Source: Holothuria scabra (Eukaryota > Echinodermata > Holothuroidea > Aspidochirotida > Holothuriidae). From it: 64,000 bases of DNA. Below the pieces are notes generated by a model. The model saw nothing but the letters and a program-made list of their open reading frames with translations, was not told the DNA's origin and made no database searches. Position 1 is the first letter of the stretch. Every line of letters begins with the position of its first letter. Shown here piece by piece: positions 1 through 10,584 of this stretch. The translations under genes and the position numbers were made by a program. Location of the stretch: positions 31,892,486 to 31,956,485 of the forward strand of contig CM074196.1 in the NCBI GenBank assembly GCA_037179385.1, given 5' to 3'.

Positions 1-139
1 GTTTTTACATTTTATGTTCAAATCAGAGGGATAGCTTAGATAATAATATAGTAAAGCTATGAAATAATGTGCTGTAATCGTTCAGAATTATATATCAGAG
101 GACCTTCATGCATCTTTTAATTGATATTTGTTTCCGCAG

Positions 140-314
140 ATGCCGTGTCAGCGCGACAGGTCATGTGGTAAGGGTTTCTTCTGTGATTTACACTACGGTA
201 ACTGTCGACCACACAAATCTGCTGGTGAGCCTTGCAGGAGGGACGGCCATTGCGAGAAAGGATTTGACTGTAGATTTGGAACCTGCCAGACCTCGATTGC
301 AGTTGGAGCTTTAG
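140..314 (+). CDS. Dickkopf-like exon: N-terminal cysteine-rich domain
   Basis: Acceptor tttgtttccgcag ends at 139 and donor TTAG|gtgggt follows 314. The exon is 175 nt, enters in phase 0 and leaves one base over. It holds 8 cysteines in C-x5-C-x5-C-x6-C-x8-C-x5-C-x5-C-x4-C, with CGKGFFC and CRRDGHCEKGFDC segments typical of Dickkopf_N. Vertebrate Dickkopf Cys1 has 10 cysteines; here the CxxC and CC positions each carry a single Cys, as if one disulfide were missing. The ATG at 140 is the first exonic codon but is probably internal, because no signal sequence follows it. Confidence 0.8.
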
Positions 315-3300
315 GTGGGTAACAGCAGCAGGACATTTAACAATTACATATATCCCCTCCCCCCCCCCCCCAGTTATTTTCTTCTCCTCTCACAGTAATC
401 CTAGCATACCAATGCCGGGAAAATTAAAATAGAGTAATCATCCCTCTTAAAGAGCGGGTCAATACTGTACTCCAATCCAGTGCACCCAAGTCATCGGCAC
501 TGTGACGTCAGAGTATCTACTGTATTTTTCACTTGAAACAAAGTGCAATCCATACTGCAATAAACACTCGGGCGGACTCTTGTTTTCTTATCTGAGCCAG
601 CTTCCACAGCTTTAACTGAACAAGAAATATGCCCACAGCCTTTTACAAAGACAAAACTGCCATGGGTCCTGTAAGTAAATAGATGAGGCTTTTGGTTTAC
701 GAATAAAAACTTTTTTTTGCCATGTAGGAACTTTTCTGAGTTGAGCAAGGAAGAAAGCATCTCTGCCCTCGTGAGGATTGGGTCCTGTCTTTCACCATTG
801 TTTTTAAGTGATCGCAATTAAGAGCCAGAATCTTAAAGACGATGTAAAACGTTTTTCCACCACCCCTCCCTCCCTCACTGTACTTCAGCTGTACTTATCT
901 CCCATTATACTAGTCGCGGGTTTCTAACTTATTTGTCTTGTGTAACTTCACACACCTTACATTTCAAACCAAGAAGGAGCAGGGTCGTTTCCAGATGTGC
1001 AAAATATTTTCCCATGGGCGGGGAAATAATATACTAATGTACAAAAATGGGTAAAGACAATGGCAATTTTTAATTTCTATATAGAGCGAAAAAATCCCTT
1101 GGGTCGCCATTATTCCCCCTCTCTACCCATTATCTTCCAACTTGTTAAATTTTCACTATTTCCTTTAACACGACATAGGACAGTTGCATTATTTCAGATC
1201 AGAGGCCGTGGAGCCAATTTTGGAATGCTGGGGCTAATCATCGAAGCGGCCCAATATGTCCAATAAAATAAATGCAGTTTAAGGCGGCCCAAAGTGCCCA
1301 TCGCAAAAAGTGCGGGGCTAACCCCCCTCCCCCTAGCCCTCCGTCCCCGCGGTCCCTGTATTTGTCTTCATCTCCTTGTTAAATTGTTAGGAAGTCTCTT
1401 GAATAAATTAGTTTGGTTGATGAGGTCGTTTTTCGTGTAATAGTATTACTCTTAATAGAGTTGGGTAAAATGTGTACCAATGTTGGGAACGTATGTGATA
1501 ATCCTGCAATCGGGTGAAACTTGTCAAAAATTGTTGAACTTACGGGTGAAGTGTATGGTTTGATAACACTTTCCTGGGTAACCGACCACTTGACTGACCA
1601 ATAATTGGAAAAATTGCCCAATTCCAGTATTGTCACATACGTGACCAATGCGGTTGGTGAACATTTTACCCAACTGTCTTCAGAGTATACCAGAACTGCA
1701 TGGTCTTCCTCTGCCCGTGTATTAGACCTATTAAACAAAAAACTAAACCTGAGTAACCAGTCGTTCAGCTTTGCCCAGAGAGTTCTCCTTTTATTGGATC
1801 TTCCTGGGGTTCAAAGTCCATACCAATTGTCAAACTTGCCCATAAATTCCGCAATGTCCGAATGGTTACCATATGGTCTCACTCTTTAGTAAGATTTGAC
1901 TTTAAAAAAAAAAACATTTTTTGAGTTAAAGGAACCCTTCTTAAATGAATAAATAATGCACCATTATGAATCTGGAACTCCCCCTCCTCAAAAATCCAAT
2001 CCAAAGGGTCCCCTTCCCAATCACAAGGTGTCTCCATCCCCCAGACCTCTAGTACGACGATCCATGCTCTTTTTGTCAGAAATAAATGTTTACCCCATCT
2101 TCATCTTCTACAGTACACTGTAGTGACCATTATCTGGACTGATTAAGTTTCTAGCACCCCGTTATTTCCAACAATAGAAAAGAACTTGACTTCAGTATGA
2201 TTCCTGAAAATTCAAGGTCCACAATTGGTGAAAATTGTCATTCAATGACTTGGAAATCTCAGCTTAGACTAATCTTTCCTGTCTATAGGCAGAAAATACC
2301 ATAGGGGAGGGACAAAGAAGGATTTACTTCGTTAGCGTGTCATTGTTTAGGGTATATTGATTAGGACTTCTGGTCGTAAAAATATACCACCAAGAGTGTG
2401 TTTTCAGATTTCAATGCAGAAGCTGTCGTGGTCGCAGAAGCAGTGTGGTCGTTGGAAGCGACAAAACAAACTCTATTGCTAAAAAATGTAGTTAACCCAA
2501 TTTAACAACAGTAGCAGTATAGTTTCGTGAACGTATTTTGATAATCATGTGACGAACTATGCCTCTAATAAGTTTCATCCAATGTTTGAAATTATTTTCT
2601 GTTTGTGCATGAAGTGATAAAACAAATAGACGAAACGAAACTTACTTTGTCCGCCCTCAGTTGTAAAATTTACCAGGTTAATCAGTTACATAAGGTTTTA
2701 AGGCTCGTTTTCTTACCATTTTCTACGTCGGGACGGCCACTGCCTTTTCAGTTGTCGATCACAAGCATTGTTTCCCTGTTTTTTAGTCTGTTTATGCCAA
2801 GCACACTAAGACACGTTGGCAGCAGGTCGGGAGATTTGGAGTTCAGCTCCTGACCGGGTCATACCGAATACTAAAAATGGAACCAAATGCTGTTGTGCTT
2901 GGCGCTAAGCATAACCAATGGAGTATTAAAAAAAGCCAGTGAGCTACAACTAGATAAATTAACATGACTGAAGCCAATTGGTGAGAAACTGAGCCGAATA
3001 AAACCTCGTATAAATAGCTAACCAATAGGGAGAAGAGATTGAAAAATTGTGAGCAAGAGAACCTCTGCTCCAATGTCCTCCTTCTTTATTACAAGAATTT
3101 CGTTAATTCATGTTTCTTTCATGTGGTGCGAAAAGCGAGGTTTCTCCTTTGATGCTGCAATGTTTCTCAAAACAATCTCAGCGTGATTTAAAATTCAAAC
3201 GTTGTGAAGACATACATTTAAAAAAAAAAAAGAAAAAAAAAAAACACCTTTACTGGGGCACGAATCGGAATCTTGTCGAACATTTGACAAGATATATTTT

Positions 3301-6300
3301 AAAACTGGTCAGAAATTATTCAAAAAATTAAGAATTCGTTTCTTTTATGAGCCGAATCTAGCAAAATTTTATACAAGATTCCGGTTCGTGACCCTATCAG
3401 TTAGATTCTGTTTAAATTTGACTATACGCATTTTGAAAGCATATGTTGTTGAGCCGTGGTTGTTTGTTCGTTCCCTGTTTTCGTTTTTTTTTTTCTAAGG
3501 GGGGTCAGAATTTTCAATGGTGACTTTCAATCCTTGGAAAATATATTTTTGAGATGCCATTCTTACTTGAAGCACATTCCTTCGATAATGAATTTCTTCC
3601 CAAATATGCCCTTCCCATTTACCGCAAATATGTAGCATGCTGTCAGAAAGGGAAGTTTGCTTATCACCATTCAAGAAAGATTTCAAATCGAGAGATAATC
3701 CGGGGTGCATGCACCCTATGCCCACCATTATTCCATTCTATGGTGTGAGACGCCAATTTTTGAAGTTTCTCCCCACATTCCGACTGTGAGGACGCTAACG
3801 GCTAATACATCCCACGCTAAGACGTGTCCGAGACTAGTGTCTGCGAGACTTGTCAAGTCGGATTCTAGCTACATGACCACAAACACGATTTCTTATTCAA
3901 CAGGTCTCTTTCACAGAACTCAAGTCCTATTTTGTAGCATATATCAGACCACCCAGAGAGAAGCAAAGCGTGTTACCCCGGAGAGTTTGCATTTTGAACT
4001 AAGTTGTCAATCATGGTTAAGCTCCCTTGATTGGCGGGCTTTGAATGGCTTCGGTTGTGATTGGATATGAAAGGTCTGCCACTTAGTTGTTAAACCATGC
4101 GGGTTGGTTGTGAAAAGCAAGATACTATCTGTCATACAAAAAGTCACAGGTTTCCAGTTATTTCCTTGGCGTAGGTGCATTGCTTATTTAGGTAATTCTG
4201 AGAACAGTAAAATCAAGACTATCCCAGTAGTCGACAGACAGTAATCGAGAGTTGTATTCAATTATTATTTACGTGTTGTTTTGAATCCCGTGATTCTTTT
4301 GCCTGTCAATAACTTGTCAACATTTCTTTGAAGTCGTGCCTTGAATAAATCGCTGGTGCAGCACTTCGTGCGACTCAATGCAATTTGAAACGCTTGTGAA
4401 ATTCATGCAGTGCCTCATTGGTGACAAAGTAGCAAGAAATCATTTTGGCGGTGGGGGAGGGGGTGGGGGTGGCTCACCAACGTAATGGGATCCAATCACC
4501 GGAGGACAAAAGATAAGGCCTATATATATTTCTTTTTTGAGTTTTCCAGAGAAGTTCAAGGAGAGCGAGTTTTTCTTTCCTAAGAAGATCACTTTCCGAG
4601 TCAGAATATCATGTAACAGTTTCTCGTCTCCTCTAGTAACGATTTTTTCTAGTATTTTTATCAAGTAACTAGAATATTTTGTTCCAAGAATGCACATAGT
4701 GGAACAAGCAGTCACCAAAATATTTTTAATTTAATTCACAAGGAGTTACTGTTTGGTTTGTACCGGAAAATGCAATATTAATGTTCTTAAATATTAGGAA
4801 AGATACTTTGAAGAGCTAAAAGATCTGGCTCTTGCAACCATAAACAAAAGTAAAAAAAAAAAAAAACAGTTTTGAACTTTTCCATGACTATAAGCATACA
4901 ATCTGGCCAGAGCGTGGAATCTTATGTCACCCTTACCCCGCGGAACAGACTCTATTTTTTCAGCTCCTCAGCTTCCAAAACCACCTTTAGGATATGACTT
5001 AACAAGAAATGTGCCGTACAGCCACTACGCAGGTAAAGCCCCTCGGTCGCTCTTCTCCACATTCGCATTGGGAGTGGAATTTTTAAATTAGAATTTTAAC
5101 CAAGCCACTCGTTTTCACCTGCAAACTTGTCCTACCATTTTGGCAAGTGCTTTGCTCTTTTGTTTTTCCTTTATTTTCATATTATTCTAATGTTCATGGA
5201 AGTTTCGACCATTTGCTATAAATGTTTTTATTTCCATTTATTTTGTTAGGAGCAAGATGTCGGAGTGATAAAGACTGCAGTCCCGGGCAATGTTGTGCTA
5301 AGCAACACGGCGAATCTATTTGTAAATCAAAACTTCCAAGTGGCGCGAAATGTTATGTTCCAGAAGGAGGAGTCAATTACGTCATTGATACAATATGCCC
5401 ATGTGATACAGGACTGATATGCAAATTGACGAGACACCACAGGAGGACTCACGGGTAGGCATAATTTTATTCAAACCATTGGAAAATGGGAACCACATTT
5501 AGACTCTTAGCCAAGGCTAAGTGCTACCCCCCCCCCCCCCAAAAAAAAAATGTTTTCGTCCTTAGAAATTTTCAAGAAGTTGTAATGCGCTCAATACATT
5601 TCTACGCATTTTGCTCCCACCCAAATCCCCCTCCCCAAATAATAGGTAGAACCAAAAGTTTCTCCCCTGAAAGTCATTTCGCCCCTTCAGTGCCCTGTCC
5701 GTCTACAATGCCAACAAGAATGATAAACAGCCGTTCAATAAAATGTAATGGGCCAGACGAATAATTTGTCTTGACAATTCGCACGTTTGCTTTCAAATAA
5801 GACAAGACGTGGCGTAAGAAACTTGAATAGACGTAGGAGTTTAGATGTTAAACTTCATAACTTCTGCTAGTTAACAAAGTGATTGGATGCTAGGGCTAAA
5901 AATATGGGGGAATCCCCCCTCCTTTTTCAAGAGTGGGGACTCAAATAATATGTGGGTCTATATATCACCTGGCAACAATTACGTAGGTACTGTGTGAAGA
6001 GGAAAAGTGTGGGAATATCCCACAGACGAGAATTTTCTTTCCGGAATTAATGAATTGAGTGCGGGAATCCCGTGATCGAACACCGGTACTGGGTGGGACA
6101 GAGTCCAGCTACAAACCTTTACTGGAAAAGGATTGGGAACGGATCAGGGGGGAAGTCTGCCTCATTGAAAGGCAGATTTCGTTGTCAAAGAGACACTCAT
6201 AGTTATGACAGGAAGTTATCATAATAGATGACCCGTGGAATATTACATTTATGAGATATCGGAGAAATGGTATGTCGGATGTAAGGGAAGGGGAACACCC

Positions 6301-7046
6301 GAACAGAAGGATGTGTACAAAATATATCAATAATGACTGGATTTATAATATTATATATTATATATGAACTTTAAACGTCTCTTCACTTGAGTAAAACACA
6401 CTTGACGCTGAAGTTTTTTTAGTGTACGAGTAATTTATCTATCATTTAAGTGGTAAACTTTGTGCATTTGTTTCACAAAACTAAAACTATTTATCAACAT
6501 GGAATGGTAGTTAAAATCATGATGGTGGACATCTTTAAAATTAGATTCCCCCGGATCAAAATTCAGTTATCTGTTAATGAAGAATGACTTTTATCACATA
6601 TTCTGAACATTCAGATGAAGCAACTTGCAGAACCTCCTGTAATTAACAGGTGAGATAAGGCGAATGTGCAAGTTTACATGAGAAAGTGGATAGGCTTTCC
6701 AACAATTTTCGTTGTATGCCATTTTGGCGTGGTCGTGCGCGACGGGAAGGTCAAGGGACTGCAGCAACTCCAATTGGCCAAAACCGTTGTGCCGGGATAA
6801 TGCTCTGCGGTGAGATCGCGAGTAGTGGGCAAACGCCCCCCACCCACCTATGGAAAGAGTCACGTGCGACAATGCATATTGGTAAATTTCAAACGCAACT
6901 TTTCTTTTTAAGTTTTATACTTTCTTGGTGATTTCATGTTTAGATGTGTTAAAAAAAGTGTATTTTTTCTTCGTTTTTTTTACAGTCGAGACACAACGAT
7001 GAGGTACTGGACGGACCACAATCACATGCGATGCCAGGCTTTGTAA
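140..7046 (+). CDS. Dickkopf-family secreted Wnt-pathway modulator, 3' part of gene (4 exons)
   Basis: Spliced gene, exons 140-314, 4964-5032, 5250-5454 and 6986-7046, all with AG acceptors and GT donors and matching phase (1, 1, 2). The product reads cysteine domain 1, a Pro-rich linker, cysteine domain 2, then stop TAA at 7044. Domain 2 spacing is C-x5-C-x4-CC-x8-C-x9-C-x14-C-x1-C-x5-C, then a last Cys in the final exon. This closely matches the Dickkopf Cys2 (colipase) fold. The CCAKQHG and CPCDTGLIC stretches look closer to the DKK3 branch than to DKK1/2/4. Dickkopfs are secreted; DKK1/2/4 bind LRP5/6 co-receptors, while DKK3 acts less clearly. The signal peptide and N-terminal exons must lie left of the window. 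Draxin or prokineticin relatives share the fold but not the two-domain layout. Confidence 0.85.
315..4963 (+). other. Dickkopf intron, no gene inside
   Basis: Intron of 4.65 kb. It holds a poly-C run near 358-371, SINE remnants in both orientations at 2727-3010, A-rich runs near 3220-3244 and 4852-4866, and a G-rich stretch at 4446-4471. The short open frames lack recognisable domains or splice support. Confidence 0.6.
2727..3010. repeat. Two SINE remnants in opposite orientation
   Basis: 2727-2755 matches the reverse complement of the SINE body (gtcgggacggccactg). From about 2826 a + copy starts with the head-body junction (gagatttggagttcagctcc, gggtcataccgaatac) and continues through the conserved aaccaatggagta and gccagtgagctacaact segments to gccaattggtgagaaact. 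Compare the full copy at 39684-39925. Confidence 0.6.
4964..5032 (+). CDS. Dickkopf-like exon: interdomain linker
   Basis: Small 69-nt exon (23 codons) between the acceptor cttttttcag-like tract ending at 4963 and donor GCAG|gtaaag. It enters and leaves in the same phase, so it can be included or skipped without breaking the frame. It encodes APQLPKPPLGYDLTRNVPYS plus three residues: Pro-rich, no cysteine, as expected for the spacer between Dickkopf Cys1 and Cys2. It is too short for most ORF callers and was found from its splice sites and phase. Confidence 0.72.
5250..5454 (+). CDS. Dickkopf-like exon: C-terminal colipase-fold domain
   Basis: Acceptor ttttgttag ends at 5249 and donor CACGG|gtaggc follows 5454. 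The exon encodes GARCRSDKDCSPGQCC onward with 9 of the 10 Cys2 cysteines. Spacing to DKK1/2/4 Cys2 agrees at every interval except C6-C7 (14 residues here, about 16 there). The basic tail HHRRTHGR continues into the next exon. Reading on past the donor would give an immediate stop (GGG TAG), so the splice is needed to reach the tenth cysteine. Confidence 0.88.
5455..6985 (+). other. Dickkopf last intron, nothing recognised
   Basis: About 1.5 kb with a C/A run at 5528-5549 and an AT-rich stretch at 6335-6365. No exon, RNA gene or clear mobile element is seen. The acceptor is a strong pyrimidine tract, tcgttttttttacag. Confidence 0.5.
6986..7046 (+). CDS. Dickkopf-like terminal coding exon
   Basis: The first base completes a Gly codon split by the intron (GG|T). 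The exon then encodes RDTTMRYWTDHNHMRCQAL and stops at TAA 7044-7046. MRCQ places the tenth Cys2 cysteine near the C-terminus, as the HTCQ/HVCQ ends do in vertebrate Dickkopfs. The exon is short and would be missed by ORF length cut-offs. Confidence 0.8.
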
Positions 7047-7109
7047 CGTGGAACTCGTGGAAAGGTGTTTGGGAACAGCGCCCTCGTTATCGTATTCATT
7101 GCCGTTTCT

Positions 7110-7115
7110 ATTAAA
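7110..7115 (+). terminator. Poly(A) signal ATTAAA of the Dickkopf-like gene
   Basis: ATTAAA lies 64 bases after the stop codon and is followed within 20-30 bases by a T/G-rich stretch. It is a common variant signal and gives a very short 3' UTR. Confidence 0.5.
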
Positions 7116-7939
7116 ATATATTTCTCAATCACTCCGAGTTTCGTTTTCAAAAAAGGTGATTCTAAATAAGTAACTAACAACTGCAATTTTGCAGATTTTG
7201 AAACAAAAATTGTAATTATGTAAATACGAGAATTATATTATATTTTGTTACAAACAAAAAAATGTACATAAAACTTGTTTACGTTTGTTTACTAATATAA
7301 CAAATACTTAATGATAGGCTAAAGCCAATGATTTCATTATTCAAACGCAAAATAGTACATAAGGACATAAAATTGGCAACGCATGTTTTTTTAATAGGTG
7401 TGAACACTATGGCTCTTAAAATTAATTTTAACTTTCATAACAGCTTTTCCTCATCACAATGATCACATTGACCAAAAGTATACAGAGTGTACATGTCATG
7501 ACAAATAATTTACCCTTCGTAGCACATCTATGTGCTGACCTTTGCAATGTTCAGCTCAACCTGGAAAATTATCGTTATTTTAAAAGCATAAAGAAACTTC
7601 GTCTTCTACGCAGTCTCTCGCTTTCGATATACCTTTTCATTCTGTAGCCCAGAACTTCTTCACTCACGAAGTATGAAATGTTCAAACAGCAGTCAGTGGT
7701 ACATATAGCTGTACAGGTGCAGGTAAACTGAGGGGAAGGCATGTCCTAAGGGACAGGGGCCCGGGGCAAGCAGCTACTCCCAACTGACCAAAACCTTGCT
7801 GAATCGAGCTGGCCTCGGTGCCTCGGTCGGAAAGAGCTTATGCCTTGGTTGGTGAATATTCACCGTCTCCTGAGAGGATGAGCTCTGAACGACCATGTGG
7901 CAAGGAGTAGACTCTGAAAACAAAAGATTGAAGTTATTC
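7116..7939. other. Intergenic, no feature recognised
   Basis: AT-rich at first (7200-7480), then mixed. No coding signal. This is the downstream flank of the Dickkopf-like gene. Confidence 0.4.
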
Positions 7940-8175
7940 ACTCTATAATAGAGTTTAAGTATGAGCACTCCATTGGAGTGGTAATTCATTCCAATAGGAG
8001 TGAAATTTCACTCCCTTACGAGTGTCTTCAGTGATTACCCTTTTTAAGAGTGGTGGTCTCCATCAAGGGCGAAACGTCCTTTTGGTGTGAATTTCACTCT
8101 TTTTGGAATGAATGTCAGTCTTCTTGGAGTGAACTAACACTATTCGAGAGTGAGTTGACTCGTTTGTTTTTCGAG
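7940..8175. repeat. Array of short hairpins (CANTC...GANTG)
   Basis: A run of small inverted repeats: 7940-7954 (ACTCTATAATAGAGT), 7966-7980 (CACTCCATTGGAGTG), 7987-8002, 8009-8024, then 8095-8110, 8116-8131, 8138-8152, and ACTCG...CGAGT near 8157-8175. Within each cluster successive hairpins start about 21-26 bases apart. The loop bases differ while the CACTC/GAGTG arms are kept. It sits immediately left of the Helentron-like element. Confidence 0.6.
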
Positions 8176-8211
8176 TATAACAGCTTTGCTACACCAGGTA
8201 CACCCCTTTTT

Positions 8212-9996
8212 GGTTTCGATGAAAGAGAAACCTATGCATTCACGCAGGAGTGTATGTGTGTGTGTGTGTTTGTGACACTTTGCTTGTTAACACGATATCT
8301 CAAGATAGGAATGTCTGACAGTTTTCAAACTTAGTACATAGATGTGCCATATTGTGAGGAAGAACCCTATTGTTTTTGGCGGAGGTCAAAGGTCACCTGG
8401 GGTCACCAGGGGTCAAAGTCTGAAAACCTTGTTAACACAATATCTCAGGATAGGAAGCTTGAATAGATTTCATATTTGGTATGTGGATGCGTTATAGTCA
8501 GTAGATGGTCCCTATCGTTTTTTAGGTAGTTCAAAGGTCATCTGGGGTCACCAGGTGTCAACATCTTAAAATCTCGTTAACACGATATCTCAAGATAGAA
8601 AATTTGGATAGATTTCAGATTCAGTACGTGGATGCGTTATGGTCAATGGATGGTCCCTATTGTTTTTGGCAGGGGTCAAAGGTCATCTGGGGTAACCAGG
8701 GGTCAAAGTCTGAAATTCTCGTTAACACAATATCTCAAGATAGGAAACTTGGATAGATTTCATATTTAGTATGCGGATGTGTTATGGTCAGGAGGTGGTC
8801 CCTATTGTTTTTGGTGGAGGTCAAAGGTCATCTGGGATCATGGGGGTCAAAGTATGAAAATCTTGTTAACTTGATATCTCAATGTAGGAAACTTGCATAG
8901 ATTTCATATTTACTATGTGGATGCGTCATAGTCAGTAAAGGGGTCAAAGTCTGAAAACCTTGTTAACGCAATATCTCAAGATAGAAAACTTGGATAGATT
9001 TCATATTTGGTTTGTAGATTGGTTATCGTCAGAGGATGGTTGCTATTGTTTTTGGCAGAGGTCAAAGGTCATCTTGGGTCATCAGGGGTCAAAGTCTGAA
9101 AATCTTGTTAACACAATAACTCAAGATAAGAAACTCGGATAGCTTTAATATTTATTATGTGGATGTGTTATGGTCAGGAGATGGTCCATATTGTTTTTGG
9201 CAGAGGTCAAAGGTCATCTGGGGTCACCAGGAGTGAAAATCTGGTTAATGCTATATCTAACGATAGCAAACTTGGATAGATTTCATACTTAACATGTGGA
9301 TGTGTTATTATCAAAAGATGGTCACTATTGATTTTGGTGGAGGTCAAAGGTCATTTGGGGTCAACGGGGGTCAAAGTCTGAAAATATCGTTTACACGTTA
9401 TCTCACAATAGGAAACTTGGATAGATATCATATTTGGGTATGTGGATGAGTTGTAGTCAGGAGATTGTCCATATCGTTTTTTTGCAGAGGTCAAAGGTCA
9501 TCTGGGGTCACCAGGGGTCAAAGTCTAAAAAATCTGGTTAATGTGATTTCTCAAGATAGGAATCTTTGATAAGTTTCACATGTGGTATGTGGATGAGTTA
9601 TGGTCAGAAAATGGTCCCTACCAGTTTTGATTGAGGCCAAAGGTCATCTGGAGTCAACAGGGTTGAAGTCTGAAAAACCTTTTTAAATGCAATATGTCAA
9701 GATAGCTGTCTCTCTGTATGCATGTTTTTTCGTCTATCCATCTATGGCTTTTATGGAGGTCAAAATAGGTGTTAACACATCTTAAGGTGGGAAACTTTAA
9801 TAGATTTTACATGTGGTATGTGGATGCACATTATGGTGAGAAGATGATCTCTATTTTTGTTAGTGGAGGTGAAAGGTCATGTGGGATAAAATTATTTTTT
9901 GAACATGCTTGAGTGAGAAGATAATGGTACATGACGAGATTATTCTAATGGAACATTTAAGTATCATCGAAACCTCAATGCATTTTTGCATTCTGG
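8212..9996 (+). mobile_element. Helentron-like non-autonomous element with 145-bp minisatellite core
   Basis: The 5' end GGTTTCGATGA is mirrored by TCATCGAAACC at 9964-9974. This is followed by a 16-bp hairpin AATGCATTTTTGCATT (9977-9992) and CTGG (9993-9996). A (GT)n tract at about 8251-8272 leads into about 10 units of roughly 145 bp (unit anchors near 8383, 8528, 8673, 8818, 9059, 9204, 9341, 9488, 9634). Each unit carries aggtcaaaggtcatctgggg and an aatatctcaagataggaaac segment. Asymmetric inverted repeats, a 3' hairpin and a tandem-repeat core are the known layout of HINE/DINE-type Helentron derivatives. No Rep/helicase coding is present. A second copy at 62045-63131 has the same ends. 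Confidence 0.7.
8383..9500 (+). promoter_or_regulatory. Series of DR1 nuclear-receptor motifs
   Basis: Perfect AGGTCA-A-AGGTCA at 8383-8395, 8818-8830, 9059-9071, 9204-9216, 9341-9353 and 9488-9500, with one-mismatch versions at 8528-8540 and 8673-8685. DR1 is the established binding site of RXR, HNF4 and COUP-TF type receptors. Binding here is not shown; the motif is fixed by the repeat unit. Confidence 0.35.
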
Positions 9997-10445
9997 TTGT
10001 GTATTACTTCCTTTAACTTGAGGAAAAACCCACTCCCTCTGTTTTAGGGGAAGTTTTCCTTTTCCAACTCAAGTAGTCAACGGACAACGAGGTGGTGGCG
10101 CATTCTAGACTTGCGAACTTGCTTGCCTGCAAGGTGACCTCTACCAAATGTATGTATGTTATTTCACAAAAGAAAGAAAAACAAACAAAAAGAGGATGTA
10201 ATGTAAACGGATCTGGAAAATTTCAAATTTGAAAATGTTTCTTTGTCATACCGATGTTATCAAACTATCATACTGTCTAATGTAATTATTTTTTCAATTC
10301 CTGAACAAGAAAACGACTGGACATTAACAACTAAACCTATTTTAAGATTATGCTTCATGTAAAGTGAACTGTATACTACTTATTGCACTCCTCGCATATT
10401 AGATCCATCGAAAAACATTTCTGTTACCACATACTTCCCAAATAT

Positions 10446-10576
10446 AAGTGCCGCAGTCGAGTTTGGAAGCTTCGAGTCACGAGTCCGGCAATTTTCAACT
10501 TTCAAGGACTCGAGTCAACTCCTCTTGCCGAGTTTTTCAAATTCTTGGTCCGATTCCGGACTCGACTACAGCACTG
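10446..10576. mobile_element. hAT-like MITE with perfect 8-bp target duplication
   Basis: CCAAATAT occurs exactly on both sides (10438-10445 and 10577-10584). The ends are AAGTGCCGCAGTCGAG and the reverse complement of CAGTGCTGTAGTCGAG. The inside has repeated GACTCGAGTC-like words. It is 131 bp and related to 49495-49679. Confidence 0.75.
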
Positions 10577-10584
10577 CCAAATAT

